DNA of 64,000 nucleotides from Nemorincola caseinilytica (GTDB lineage Bacteria; Bacteroidota; Bacteroidia; Chitinophagales; Chitinophagaceae), in the NCBI RefSeq assembly GCF_039540515.1, contig NZ_BAABFA010000004.1, forward strand, positions 124,001 to 188,000. Reading direction: 5' to 3'. Both the position numbers and the translations under genes were made by a program. The notes under the pieces were generated by a model, which was given only the letters and a program-made list of their open reading frames with translations, did not search any database and had not been told where the DNA came from. Shown piece after piece: positions 7,128-16,366 of this stretch; position 1 is the first letter of the stretch; the number at the start of each line of letters is the position of its first letter.

Positions 7128-8768
7128 ATGAAAAGAATAGCGTTATACTTTTTGATATTCCTTATCTCAGGCCGCGGTCTTGCACAAGGTACGTTCTCAG
7201 GCGACTTTATGACCAACCTGAATTTCTTTATGAAGGACACCGCCATACGCGCGTCCGATAACCCTCTTTACGACAATGCGCTGAGTGGCAGCGATGCATG
7301 GCTGACGCTAAGGTATGCTACCAATGGTTTTACATTCTTTGTGCGTGCCGATGGATTTGCGAACTCGAACCTGAAGGATCCCATAGCCCCCAATACGGAC
7401 TTTGGCATAGGCGCCTGGAGCGTGACCAAAGACCTTGGCGACCTGACGATAATAGGCGGTTCCATATACGACCAGATAGGTACAGGTATACTTTTCCGCT
7501 CTTACGAGGACAGGGGGCTGCTGATAGATAACGCCCTTACGGGTTTCGAGCTGAAGTACAAGTTCAGCAACAGCATATCGGCCAAGGGTTTTGTGGGACA
7601 GCTGAAGAACAATAACAGCCCCAACAACCTGATAAACAATGTTCGCTACATGCCGGTGATAAAGGCCATCAACTTTGAGGCCGACCACGACCTGGGCAAG
7701 GTGCATATATCGCCCGGTATAGGTGTGATGAACCGTACCCTCGATGCCACATCTATGAACTCGATAGTAGAGGCCATCAATAATATGGACACCTCTATGA
7801 GGTTCATCCCGAAGTACAATATGTATGCCTTCACCGTGTACAATAACCTTATTTACAAGAATCTATCCTGGTACATAGAAGGTGCGTACAAGACACATGA
7901 GGCGATAAGGCTTACGAATACCCCTAATAACGACCTGGGGCTGAGCGATGGCAATATCATATTCACATCGCTGAACTATGGCCGCAAAGGGTATGCCATA
8001 AGCCTTACCGGGAAGCGTACAGACCACTTCGTGATGCGCACATCGCCCAACGAAGTGCTGCTGCAGGGTATGCTGAACTGGCAGCCTGTAGTGGCCGTGA
8101 TGAGGCCGTTGCGCCTGATGTCGCGCTACCAGCCACCATCGCAGGATATAGCAGAAATGGCCGGTACTGCTAATCTGACGCTTTCGCCCAGCGATGTTAC
8201 TACCATCAACCTTACCTACTCGCACATAAACACACTGGATGGTGAGAAGCTGTACAGGGAAGCATATGCCGAGGCCATATATCAGGGCATGGACAAATGG
8301 GTGCTGGAAGGCGGTGTACAATACATAGATTATAATGTGGCCCTGTACCAGAACCGCGGTACAGCAGTATCGAGGCCTATACTGACGGCTATCACGCCCT
8401 TTGCCGAGATAACCTACAAGATAAACGACAACAAGTCTATAAGGCTGGAAGCGCAGTATATGCACGCAGAGCTGGACTACGGATCGTGGCTGTTCGGTCT
8501 GCTGGAATATAACGTGGCACCCAGGTGGTCTATAGCCGTTACCGACATGTTCAACTGCGCACCCAATACTACGGGTGTGAACACCCCGCCCGGCTATATA
8601 GCCAAGACACAGAACTACTACAACATCTTTGTAGCGCATACGCGCGGTGCCAACCGCTTCACGCTGGCATATGTGAAACAGGTGGACGGTATCAACTGTA
8701 CGGGTGGCGTATGCCGTTACGAGCCTGCGTTCAGCGGGGTGAAGGCCACGGTCACTTCCAGCTTCTAA
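7128..8768 (+). CDS. DUF6029 outer-membrane protein
   Basis: 546 residues. A signal peptide (about 1-19, ending GLAQ) precedes a long run of alternating hydrophobic/polar strands with aromatic girdles, as in an outer-membrane barrel. The segment SIYDQIGTGILFRSYEDRGLLIDNAL (about 111-136) matches the most conserved part of DUF6029, a Bacteroidota-specific family of unknown function. It ends in a Phe (VTSSF), consistent with BAM-dependent insertion. The neighbouring divergent TlpA-like thioredoxin hints at a shared envelope role. Confidence 0.8.
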   Translation: MKRIALYFLIFLISGRGLAQGTFSGDFMTNLNFFMKDTAIRASDNPLYDNALSGSDAWLTLRYATNGFTFFVRADGFANSNLKDPIAPNTDFGIGAWSVTKDLGDLTIIGGSIYDQIGTGILFRSYEDRGLLIDNALTGFELKYKFSNSISAKGFVGQLKNNNSPNNLINNVRYMPVIKAINFEADHDLGKVHISPGIGVMNRTLDATSMNSIVEAINNMDTSMRFIPKYNMYAFTVYNNLIYKNLSWYIEGAYKTHEAIRLTNTPNNDLGLSDGNIIFTSLNYGRKGYAISLTGKRTDHFVMRTSPNEVLLQGMLNWQPVVAVMRPLRLMSRYQPPSQDIAEMAGTANLTLSPSDVTTINLTYSHINTLDGEKLYREAYAEAIYQGMDKWVLEGGVQYIDYNVALYQNRGTAVSRPILTAITPFAEITYKINDNKSIRLEAQYMHAELDYGSWLFGLLEYNVAPRWSIAVTDMFNCAPNTTGVNTPPGYIAKTQNYYNIFVAHTRGANRFTLAYVKQVDGINCTGGVCRYEPAFSGVKATVTSSF

Positions 8769-8810
8769 ATGCTCACAATTCTTTCTACATAGTGTAAACA
8801 GGCTGGCAAC

Positions 8811-11255
8811 GTGCGGTCTAATACCATATATCTCTCCCTATTGCTGCCGCTGCTGTTATGGCATTGCGGCAGCCTGCGTGCACAGAGCCCCATTCGTGCG
8901 CTCTATGCTACACAGCGCAGTGGGGCTATAGCTATAGATGGCCGCCTGGCAGAAGATATATGGGGCGCTGCACCCCGTGCTACCTCCTTCATACAGACGG
9001 CACCACGGCCGGGAGAGCCCTCTACACAGCGTACAACTGTGAGCCTGCTGTACGACGATGAGGCCGTATACATAGGCGCCATGATGTATGAGCGCAACCC
9101 CGATAGCATAGTAAAGCAGCTATCACCAAGAGACGAGTTCGAGGACAATAATACCGATGCATTCATTGTGACCTTCGATACCTACTTCGACAGGCAGAAC
9201 GCTACCCAGTTCGCGGTGACGGCAGCAGGTGTGCAGGCAGATGGTATAGTGAAATTCGATGCCGTGGACCGGTCTTGGAACGCCGCATGGTTCTCGCGCG
9301 TGGCGCATACCGATAGCGGGTGGAGCGTGGAGATGAAGATACCATATTCGGCCCTGCGCTTTCCGAAGAAGCAGGTGCAGCAGTGGGGTGTCAATTTTCA
9401 GCGCATCATAAGGCGGTACAGGGAACGCTCTTACTGGAACCCGGTAAGCCCCATGATACAGAATGTGATAGGGCAGTCTGGCAGGGTAGACAGCATACAC
9501 GATATAAAGGCGCCGCTGCGCCTGGCCCTGCTGCCATACCTATCGGCATACGGGGTAGATAATGCAGGCGCCTTCGGCAAAAGTGTGAATGGTGGGCTGG
9601 ATATAAAATACGGCCTTAGCGAGAGCTTTACGCTGGATATGACCCTGGTACCCGATTTCGGGCAGACGAGGTTCGATGACAAGGTGCTGAACCTATCGGC
9701 CATAGAGGTGCGCTATGATGAGCGACGTTACTTCTTTACCGAGGGTGTGGACCTTTTCAATAAGAATGACCTGTTCTATTCGCGCCGTGTGGGTGGAACG
9801 CCTATCAACGGCTGGCAGCTAAGGACCGGGCTACCAGCCCATGAGATAGTGACCAATGAGCCCGCAAGTTCGCGGCTGTACAATGCCTTCAAGGTATCGG
9901 GTCGTACACAGGGGAAAACAGGTGTGGGCGTGTTCAATGCGGTATCGGCGCCCACATATGCCACCGTGGTCGATACTGCGACAGGGGCCGAAAGGAAAGC
10001 AGAGGTCTCGCCGCTCACCAATTACAATGTGATAGTGGTAGACCAGGCCATGCGCAATAATTCCTACATCAGCTTCATGAATACCAATGTGACAAGGGCC
10101 GGTGAGACCTATGATGCCGATGTGAGCGCCCTGCTGTTCAAATTTGCAGATAAGGCCAACCGCTATGGGGTCACAGGCTCTATGGATGTGAGCCAGCGGT
10201 ATTACCCTGCCACAGCTACCGATGTAGGCTACCGTGCCTTGCTGAACGTGGGCAAGCAGAGCGGCAACTATACCTGGACGCTCATGTCCAAAGCGATAAG
10301 CGACCACTTTAACCCCAACGACCTTGGCTACCTGGACAGGAACAATATTGTGTCATTGCTGTACTACAACGTATACAATACCTATGTTCCCTTCGGCAAG
10401 ATCAATACCACATACAACAAGATAGGCATGGAATATTACCGTGCCTTTGAGCCCAATGAATTTTCGAGGGCTGCCGTGCATGGCAATCATGTGATCACCT
10501 TTACCAGCTTCCATACCATAGGTTCGTACTGGGATGCACAGCCCGGCGTGGCCTACGACTACCTGGAACCCCGCACCATAGGGCGTTACTACCAGTTGCC
10601 TGCCAATGGCATGTGGGGCGGTTTCATATCATCGGACTACAGGAGGCGCTTTGCACTGGATCTTGAGAGCAGCAAGAGATGGTATGGCCCCAGTGACCGA
10701 AAGGTGTTCTCGTGGTCGGTATCGCCCAGGTACAGGTTCTCCGACAAGCTATCGGCCATATACAGTTTCTCTGCAGAGCAGCGGGCCAATGATGTGGGTT
10801 TCGTGGCACACCTGCACGATTCTATATTCCTGGGCACACGCAGGTTGCAAACGGCCATCAATTCGCTTACCACATCCTACATCTTTACCCGTACCATGTC
10901 GCTGAAGCTGGATGCGCGACATTACTGGTCGCAGGCAGAATATGCGAAGTATGAGTTCCTGGCCGAAAATGGCCTGCTATACAATGCGCCCAACAACATA
11001 AGCCAGAATATCAACTTCAATTCGTTCAACCTCTTCATGAACTTCGTATGGCAGTTCAAGCCGGGCAGTGAGATGAGCCTTGTGTACCAGAACAGTGTCT
11101 ACTCATCGGGCAGTACGCTGGCCGCCGATTATCTGTCGGGCATGCGGTATGTGACACAGGCGCCGCAAAGCAACAGCCTCTCGGTAAAGGTCATCTATTA
11201 CCTCGACTACCAGACCATGGAAAAGATGGTGCGGAAACGCGAAGTGCGCGGCTGA
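8811..11255 (+). CDS. DUF5916 protein with N-terminal CBM9-like domain
   Basis: 814 residues. A signal peptide (about 1-24, ending LRAQ) precedes a carbohydrate-binding-family-9-like sandwich (about 35-225, with AIDGRLAEDIWGAA and TDAFIVTFDTYFDRQNATQF). The rest matches DUF5916, a strand-rich region that probably forms an outer-membrane barrel. Family function is unknown; surface binding of a glycan is plausible but unproved. The start is GTG at 8811, just before the signal peptide; I see no better ATG. It is 42 nt after the DUF6029 gene, possibly co-transcribed. Confidence 0.82.
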   Translation: MRSNTIYLSLLLPLLLWHCGSLRAQSPIRALYATQRSGAIAIDGRLAEDIWGAAPRATSFIQTAPRPGEPSTQRTTVSLLYDDEAVYIGAMMYERNPDSIVKQLSPRDEFEDNNTDAFIVTFDTYFDRQNATQFAVTAAGVQADGIVKFDAVDRSWNAAWFSRVAHTDSGWSVEMKIPYSALRFPKKQVQQWGVNFQRIIRRYRERSYWNPVSPMIQNVIGQSGRVDSIHDIKAPLRLALLPYLSAYGVDNAGAFGKSVNGGLDIKYGLSESFTLDMTLVPDFGQTRFDDKVLNLSAIEVRYDERRYFFTEGVDLFNKNDLFYSRRVGGTPINGWQLRTGLPAHEIVTNEPASSRLYNAFKVSGRTQGKTGVGVFNAVSAPTYATVVDTATGAERKAEVSPLTNYNVIVVDQAMRNNSYISFMNTNVTRAGETYDADVSALLFKFADKANRYGVTGSMDVSQRYYPATATDVGYRALLNVGKQSGNYTWTLMSKAISDHFNPNDLGYLDRNNIVSLLYYNVYNTYVPFGKINTTYNKIGMEYYRAFEPNEFSRAAVHGNHVITFTSFHTIGSYWDAQPGVAYDYLEPRTIGRYYQLPANGMWGGFISSDYRRRFALDLESSKRWYGPSDRKVFSWSVSPRYRFSDKLSAIYSFSAEQRANDVGFVAHLHDSIFLGTRRLQTAINSLTTSYIFTRTMSLKLDARHYWSQAEYAKYEFLAENGLLYNAPNNISQNINFNSFNLFMNFVWQFKPGSEMSLVYQNSVYSSGSTLAADYLSGMRYVTQAPQSNSLSVKVIYYLDYQTMEKMVRKREVRG

Positions 11256-11261
11256 TGCGGT

Positions 11262-11933
11262 CTATTTCGTTCTGTCAGTTCCTTTGTCTGTGGATGCCTT
11301 GCCGGTCTGTTCGGATACCCTTGGTTTGGCGCGTATGAGGTAGCCTACGCTGATGCTGGCCTGTAGCGGAAGAAAAATGACCTGGATATTTTCTGTCATC
11401 ACATCTCCAAAGCCTGCCTGCATATCTGTGCGCACGAATACGCCGCTTCCCCCGGCAAAGCCTATACCCATCGTTCCTCCAAAGTATGTGCCCTTGACAA
11501 GGTCATTGGGTTTGGATGCTTCTATCTCCCCCAGCATTGCGCTTGTATTGATACCCAGGAAGGGCCCCGCATTGAAAACAAAGCTGCTCTTGCCCGGCCC
11601 CGCCGTTCTGATGGCCAGGCTTAGGGGCAGCTCGATACTTCTTATGTCCAGTTTGTTGTTGTCATAGCTGAATGGCACTGCCGAGAAGCCATTGCGGGAA
11701 TATAAAAGTGCAGGTTGCAGATGCAGTGTTCGCGATACAGGTATCTCTGCCAGCAGACCGGCTTTCAGACCCCGTATTGCCCTTGTGTGTTCGCGTGTGT
11801 ATCCATATTGCTGCCTGTATATGCCATTAGCTACAGACAAGCCTGCTACGGGCGCTATGGCGAATTGAGCATGGGCAGAGGTAGCAAAGAACGAACTACC
11901 TGTCACAAGCAGAAGAAAGAGGGAACATTTCAT
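11262..11933 (-). CDS. Outer-membrane beta-barrel protein (PorT/OMP_b-brl type)
   Basis: 223 residues with a signal peptide (1-23, ending SAHAQ) and then short amphipathic strands with Gly turns, the pattern of small 8-strand Bacteroidota barrels (APVAGLS, GLKAGLLAEIPVSRTLHLQPALLYSRNGF, AGPFLGINTSAM, VSVGYL). The last about 20 residues are polar and follow the final strand. The gene is convergent with the DUF5916 gene, 6 bp between stop codons. I cannot say what it binds. Confidence 0.72.
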   Translation of the reverse strand: MKCSLFLLLVTGSSFFATSAHAQFAIAPVAGLSVANGIYRQQYGYTREHTRAIRGLKAGLLAEIPVSRTLHLQPALLYSRNGFSAVPFSYDNNKLDIRSIELPLSLAIRTAGPGKSSFVFNAGPFLGINTSAMLGEIEASKPNDLVKGTYFGGTMGIGFAGGSGVFVRTDMQAGFGDVMTENIQVIFLPLQASISVGYLIRAKPRVSEQTGKASTDKGTDRTK

Positions 11934-11979
11934 GGGTATTCATTATTGGTGTGACATAAAATTAATGAATAATATTCTG

Positions 11980-12013
11980 AAAATAAGAGAGGCTGCCCTT
12001 TTGGACAGCCTCT
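11980..12013 (-). terminator. Intrinsic terminator of the barrel gene at 12039
   Basis: AGAGGCTG (11988-11995) pairs with CAGCCTCT (12006-12013). On the minus strand the stem is followed by a T-rich stretch. Confidence 0.65.
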
Positions 12014-12038
12014 GAAAAGTGATGCTCGTATATCGTTA

Positions 12039-12761
12039 TCAGAACGTATAACCGATCTTGAAAGAACCCTGTGTGAGGAACTTCATGCCTTCGTTATAGT
12101 TGTAACGGGTATTCATATCGAGGTAGGTGAAGCCGAAGCCCATTTCTGCACCTATGTACAGGTGCGGAGTAGCGTTCACGTTCAGAGAGTTGTTCAGCAT
12201 CATACCCAGTATGAAGCGGTTGGAAGTATAGTAGGAAGGGGGATAGTATATGCTGGTACCGCTGTAGGTGTAGTAGTAAGGATCGGCATAGCCATAGTTG
12301 CTCCTGCGGCCATAACCTACCACGGCATTGGGGCCAAGGGCATATTTCACCTTACCCATACCTGTAGGGTAGAACTTTACACCCGGCATGGCATAGAACA
12401 TGTAGTCGGTACCACGGTTATAGTTGCCATAGTAGTTGTAGTAGTTATTGTTGTTGTTGTTCCTTACGTTGAAAGACGCTATGACAGGCATATATGCCGA
12501 TATGATGCCTTCATGATCGAGCGCACGCTCATAGCTGAGGCCTACACCTACACCGTTCTCAGTATACTGGAATGGAGACAGTGCAAGGGTGGTGAGGTGG
12601 TTCCAATGGCCATGATGGGGGCCATCGTCATGGCCGCCGGGTTTGGGGCTGCCGTCAAGACCTATTCTCTCGTTGAGGATGCCATCGTCATCAGAATTAT
12701 CCTGTGCATATGCGGCATTGAAGAGGAGCATTGAGAAAGCGGCGACAAGTAGTTTTTTCAT
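12039..12761 (-). CDS. Small outer-membrane barrel protein, Asn/Tyr-rich loop
   Basis: 240 residues from the ATG at 12761, where the signal peptide MKKLLVAAFSMLLFNAAYAQ begins. The mature part starts with an Asp/His/Gly-rich segment (DDDGILNERIG, then PKPGGHDDGPHHGHW) that could bind metal. Strand-like repeats follow, interrupted by a low-complexity Asn/Tyr loop. The C-terminus is IGYTF, ending in Phe like BAM substrates. I do not recognise a named family; surface or outer-membrane location is inferred. Confidence 0.65.
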   Translation of the reverse strand: MKKLLVAAFSMLLFNAAYAQDNSDDDGILNERIGLDGSPKPGGHDDGPHHGHWNHLTTLALSPFQYTENGVGVGLSYERALDHEGIISAYMPVIASFNVRNNNNNNYYNYYGNYNRGTDYMFYAMPGVKFYPTGMGKVKYALGPNAVVGYGRRSNYGYADPYYYTYSGTSIYYPPSYYTSNRFILGMMLNNSLNVNATPHLYIGAEMGFGFTYLDMNTRYNYNEGMKFLTQGSFKIGYTF

Positions 12762-12893
12762 TTTTTGTTTTTTAGTGTTTATCGTAAGGCTGTGAATTTT
12801 CACCGTGAAGATAGTGTTTATCTGCACAATATCTTTTAAATGTACTTATTATTTTTTATTCAATGATATTATTTCCATAATGCATGTAAAAGG

Positions 12894-14060
12894 TCATGAA
12901 TAAGTAAAGGAACCATAGGGGCTTTCTATCACTACTTCCTTGCGTTCGGCGCTTTCCACATACCCTGATATCTGCGCATCTATGCCGAAGCCGCGGGCTA
13001 TCTCTATTATACCCTGTGCGGTATCCTTGTCGGTGAACAGCTCCAGGCGCTGGCCCATGTTGAACACCTGGTACATTTCGCGCCAGCCGGTGCCGGCCGC
13101 TTCCTGTATCATGGTAAATAACGGAGGAACCGGCAATAAATTGTTCTTCACCACACGAAGCGGTGCAGGCAGGTAATGGAGGCATTTGCTTTGCCCGCCA
13201 CCACTGCAGTGTATGATGCCATGTATGTTATGAAAATGCTGCTGCAGTATGCGCAGTACCACGGGCGCATAGGTGCGGGTGGGGGAGAGTATCATCTTAC
13301 CCACATTGAGCGGGGTAGGCGTGGGGTCGGTAAGGGAGAACCGGCCGTTATACATCACATCGGCAGGTAAGTTGGGGTCTACGCTTTCGGGGTATTTGCG
13401 GGCATATTCCTTGTTCAGCATCTCGTGGCGGGCGCTGGTGAGGCCATTGCTGCCCATACCGCTGTTGTACTCGCTTTCGTAGGTGGCCTGGCCGTAGCTG
13501 GCCAGAGATACCACCACATCGCCGGGGCGCATGTTCTCGGTAGTTACCAGCTTGTCGCGGCGCATGCGGCAGGCCATGGTGCCATCTACTATCACGGTGC
13601 GTACCACATCGCCCACATCGGCGGTCTCGCCACCCAGGAAGTGTATGTCTATGCCGTACTCCCTCATCTGGTCGAAGTATTCCTGCGTGCCATTGATGAG
13701 GGCCGATATGACCTCGCCGGGTATAAGGTGCTTATTGCGGCCTATGGTAGATGAGTAAGTGAACGGCCCCGTGGCGCCTACGCACAGCAGGTCGTCTATG
13801 TTCATCACTATGCTGTCTATGGCTATGCCCTTCCATACGCTCATGTCGCCGGTCTCTTTCCAGTACATGTATGCCAGTATGGATTTGGTGCCTGCACCAT
13901 CGGCATGCATCAGGTTGCAGTAGGCTGGGTCGTTACCCCAATGATCGGGGTATATCTTGCAAAAGGCATTGGGGTAAAGGCCCTTATCGAGCTTTGCCAC
14001 TGCCTTGTGTACATCTTCTTTCTGTGCGGATACCCCGCGCTGGCTGTAACGGTCGTTCAA
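12894..14060 (-). CDS. purM: Phosphoribosylformylglycinamidine cyclo-ligase (AIR synthetase)
   Basis: 388 residues from a TTG at 14060. PurM makes aminoimidazole ribotide from FGAM with ATP in purine synthesis. Visible signatures are DRYSQRGVSAQKEDVH at the N-terminus, HADGAGTKS, GGETADVGDVV (AIRS domain), and the C-terminal AIRS_C region with HCSGGGQSKC. The frame is open to another TTG at 14084, but a perfect -7 element (TATTTTTG, minus strand 14089-14082) lies over it, and family members begin just before the DRY-QRGVSA motif, so I take 14060. No ATG is available. Length and features are of the Bacteroidota type of PurM. Confidence 0.88.
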   Translation of the reverse strand: MNDRYSQRGVSAQKEDVHKAVAKLDKGLYPNAFCKIYPDHWGNDPAYCNLMHADGAGTKSILAYMYWKETGDMSVWKGIAIDSIVMNIDDLLCVGATGPFTYSSTIGRNKHLIPGEVISALINGTQEYFDQMREYGIDIHFLGGETADVGDVVRTVIVDGTMACRMRRDKLVTTENMRPGDVVVSLASYGQATYESEYNSGMGSNGLTSARHEMLNKEYARKYPESVDPNLPADVMYNGRFSLTDPTPTPLNVGKMILSPTRTYAPVVLRILQQHFHNIHGIIHCSGGGQSKCLHYLPAPLRVVKNNLLPVPPLFTMIQEAAGTGWREMYQVFNMGQRLELFTDKDTAQGIIEIARGFGIDAQISGYVESAERKEVVIESPYGSFTYS

Positions 14061-14081
14061 TGTATGTGTTGTTTGACAGGG

Positions 14082-14089
14082 CAAAAATA
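14082..14089 (-). promoter_or_regulatory. -7 promoter element of purM
   Basis: TATTTTTG on the minus strand is a perfect TAnnTTTG match about 22 nt before the chosen TTG start, and it rules out the upstream TTG as the start. Confidence 0.6.
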
Positions 14090-14141
14090 AACAATGGTAC
14101 CGTATCGGCGGACATAACTTAGCGGTCGGGTCGGGGAGAGC

Positions 14142-14756
14142 CTACTTATACTTCCAGTGCCTGGTCTTGCCCTCGGCTATCCATTCTATGGCCTGGGCCA
14201 TGCGTTTGGTGCGGGTGGCATCGGTCTTGGCCTCGTTTATCCACTCTATGTATTCCTTCTTGTTGCTGTAGGCGAATTCGCTGAACACTTTTTCTGCGGC
14301 CTTGTTCTTTTTCAGCATGGCAGCGAGGTCATCGGGCGTGGTGAGGGCTTCTTTCTGCTCTTTTGTAGGCTTTTTAACAGGTGCTTTTACTCCTTCCTCG
14401 TTCAGTTTCATAGCGGCTTTTATATACCTCTTCAGCACAGTGTCCTTTGGCAGGTCTTTGAGGCTGGCGATGCGGCCCAGTTGGCCCATGGCTGCCCGCT
14501 CGGCTATTTCCAGTATGCCATCGGGGTCGGGCATGAGGGCTGCCTTCCAGAACCCGAAAGAGCAATGCTGCTTGAAGGCGGCCATACTGCACATGGTGCC
14601 GCCCCGGTAGTCGAAATTTGGGAAGCTCCATTTCCAGGTCTCTTCTACTTCGGGGCAGGTGGTATGTATCAGCTCGCGCAGGTGCACCAGTATAGGTTTT
14701 GCAAGATCTGCGGCCTTTTCGATATATGCGTCCACACGCGGGTCATGTTTTGCCAT
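14142..14756 (-). CDS. YdeI/DUF1801-type protein
   Basis: 204 residues. Residues about 10-110 match DUF1801 (PILVHLRELIHTTCPEVEETWKWSFPNFDY, and CSFGFWKA), and the C-terminal part (about 130-204) matches the YdeI/OmpD-associated family helical end (AAEKVFSEFAYSNKKEYIEWINEAKTDATRTKRMAQAIEWIAEGK). E. coli YdeI was linked to antimicrobial-peptide resistance, but the molecular role is unclear. No signal peptide, so cytoplasmic. It is 57 bp upstream of purM's promoter region on the same strand. Confidence 0.8.
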   Translation of the reverse strand: MAKHDPRVDAYIEKAADLAKPILVHLRELIHTTCPEVEETWKWSFPNFDYRGGTMCSMAAFKQHCSFGFWKAALMPDPDGILEIAERAAMGQLGRIASLKDLPKDTVLKRYIKAAMKLNEEGVKAPVKKPTKEQKEALTTPDDLAAMLKKNKAAEKVFSEFAYSNKKEYIEWINEAKTDATRTKRMAQAIEWIAEGKTRHWKYK

Positions 14757-14893
14757 AGTTCAAATTTAATACTTGTTCGGGTATATATAGTACGAATATT
14801 TTACTGCATTACTAACTATTGGTAAATAATTAAGGCATTCAGAATGAGGACGGAATGGGAATATGGGCGAATTTTCGCTACCTGTAAATTCAC

Positions 14894-14943
14894 TTCGTCG
14901 GCCAGAAACAACAGTTCGTCGGCCCAGAACGACATTTCGTCGG
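14894..14943 (+). repeat. Three 21-bp direct repeats
   Basis: TTCGTCGG recurs at 14894, 14915 and 14936, exactly 21 bp apart. The first two units are also alike in between (CCAGAAACAAC versus CCCAGAACGAC). The array ends 10 bp before a promoter-like TTTG. Two-helical-turn spacing would place the three sites on the same face of DNA, as for an activator or repressor. Confidence 0.8.
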
Positions 14944-14952
14944 TCGGAGGCC

Positions 14953-14980
14953 TTTGGGGGAAAGATGCCTATGTACCTTG
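14953..14980 (+). promoter_or_regulatory. Candidate promoter of an orphan transcript
   Basis: TTTG (14953-14956), 17 bp, then TACCTTG (14974-14980), close to the -33/-7 consensus. No protein gene follows before the terminator at 15218-15249. Confidence 0.5.
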
Positions 14981-14987
14981 CATACAG

Positions 14988-15249
14988 TTAACAACGCATT
15001 AGCGAAACAACATTAGAAGATCATAAAACAACTGGCTTAACAACAGGTAACAGAAACACTGGATATATACGGAAAGACATTACTGAAGAGTATACCCAGC
15101 CCCAAGACCTTAGTGTATTTAAAAGAGATCCGAGTTCGATACCTATAACCTTATCGGATCCTGGTTTAAGACGACAAAGGCCTTTCTTACCCTTATGAAA
15201 AAGCCTTTTATACCCAGAGGCGGTCTCCTTCCTACGAGACCGCCTTTTT
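14988..15249 (+). ncRNA. Candidate unannotated small RNA
   Basis: About 260 nt between a promoter-like element (14953-14980) and an intrinsic terminator (15218-15249), with no open frame of more than a dozen codons from a usable start. It contains an inner hairpin at about 15176-15210 (AAAGGC with GCCTTT). I do not recognise a known RNA family: no SRP, tmRNA, RNase P or 6S signatures that I can see. Ends are inferred from the signals. Confidence 0.4.
15218..15249 (+). terminator. Intrinsic terminator with no upstream protein gene
   Basis: AGGCGGTCTC (15218-15227) pairs with GAGACCGCCT (15236-15245), followed by TTTTT. It is 30 bp before the WD40 gene start, so it ends some transcript arising upstream on the plus strand. 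Confidence 0.8.
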
Positions 15250-15279
15250 ATTGTGATATAGGGGTAAATTCGCATCATT

Positions 15280-16287
15280 ATGTTCCCCAACAGAAAGATA
15301 CTGCTGACCCTGGCAGCGTTGATATTTGCCTTTGCCTGTATGGCGCAGGGCGATAGCCGTGTATTATGGACCAACACCTTCGATGAGAATTTCTTCAAGG
15401 AGCAGCAGGTGGGCTTCAGCAGCGACAGCAGGTACCTGGCCGTGGGGTATCACAAGGGAAATGTGAGCATTTTCACTACCGACTCGGGGAATGTGGTGCG
15501 GAACTACCTGTTGCATACATCGCATGTGTTCTGTACCAAGTTCAGGCCGGGTACCAGTGTGGTGGCCAGCGGAGACAAGGAGGGCAATGTGATACTGTAC
15601 GACCATGTGGCCGATAAGGTGATAGGCCGCATAAAGGCGCACGAAAAGGCTGTGACGGCCATGTATTTTACAGAAGATGGAAAGATGTTGCTTACCGGTA
15701 GCAAGGACAAGACCATAAAAGTGTGGGACGCAGCCACCGGCGCACCATTTTATACCATGGGGTACAGAGGCGCGAATAAAGTACAATCGCTGTATGTGGA
15801 AAAGGATGGCACTACCGTAGTGGCAGGTCTCACAAGCCTGTCCAACGGGCTACGCTATTTTGATATGACCACGGGTACAGAGACGGCAAGCCACAGCAGC
15901 ATAGGCAACCTGGAACACTTTGACGTATCGCCCGATGGTGTGACCATGGCCATAGGCAGCCTGAACAAGGAGGTGTACATCTTCAATATGAAACGACGTG
16001 CGCTGGTAGCGAAGTGGGAAGGGCACAAGCGATGGGTGACAGATGTGAGCTACAACAATACAGGCAGGGTACTATTCACGGCAGCGAACGACAACAAGGT
16101 ATTCGCGTGGCTTACCAACACCATGAAACATATGCCGGTGTTCGAGACAAAAAGAGACCTGAAAATAGTGAAGTGCTCGCCCGATGGAAAGTACCTGGCA
16201 GTACTGGGGGTGAACGAAGAACTGACCATGCTGAATGTGGAGGGTATAGAAGAAGAGATAAAGAACTACCGCCCACCTGTGGAATAA
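15280..16287 (+). CDS. Exported WD40-repeat protein
   Basis: 335 residues. A signal peptide (1-23, ending CMAQ) is followed by a beta-propeller of WD40-like repeats: blades with GFSSDSRYLAVGYHKGNVSIF, KFRPGTSVVASGDKEGNVILYD, YFTEDGKMLLTGSKDKTIKVWD, DVSPDGVTMAIGSLNKEVYIF and DVSYNNTGRVLFTAANDNKVFAW, about seven in all. The third has the classical end IKVWD. A periplasmic or surface protein-interaction platform is likely; no enzyme motif. Monocistronic, with a terminator before and after. Confidence 0.85.
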   Translation: MFPNRKILLTLAALIFAFACMAQGDSRVLWTNTFDENFFKEQQVGFSSDSRYLAVGYHKGNVSIFTTDSGNVVRNYLLHTSHVFCTKFRPGTSVVASGDKEGNVILYDHVADKVIGRIKAHEKAVTAMYFTEDGKMLLTGSKDKTIKVWDAATGAPFYTMGYRGANKVQSLYVEKDGTTVVAGLTSLSNGLRYFDMTTGTETASHSSIGNLEHFDVSPDGVTMAIGSLNKEVYIFNMKRRALVAKWEGHKRWVTDVSYNNTGRVLFTAANDNKVFAWLTNTMKHMPVFETKRDLKIVKCSPDGKYLAVLGVNEELTMLNVEGIEEEIKNYRPPVE

Positions 16288-16312
16288 AAAAACGGAATAG
16301 AATAGGTACGAA

Positions 16313-16354
16313 AGAAGATCGGCCCCTGTTGCAACAGGGGCCGATCTTCTTTTA
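16313..16354. terminator. Bidirectional terminator, 18-bp perfect stem
   Basis: Positions 16313-16330 pair perfectly with 16333-16350; TTT follows on the plus strand. It separates the WD40 gene from the convergent citrate synthase gene. Confidence 0.85.
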
Positions 16355-16366
16355 TGTGCAGGTAGC

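Noticed and set aside
15100..15170. tRNA-like GTTCGATAC word at about 15133
   Set aside because: The T-stem does not pair and no anticodon arm or acceptor can be built.
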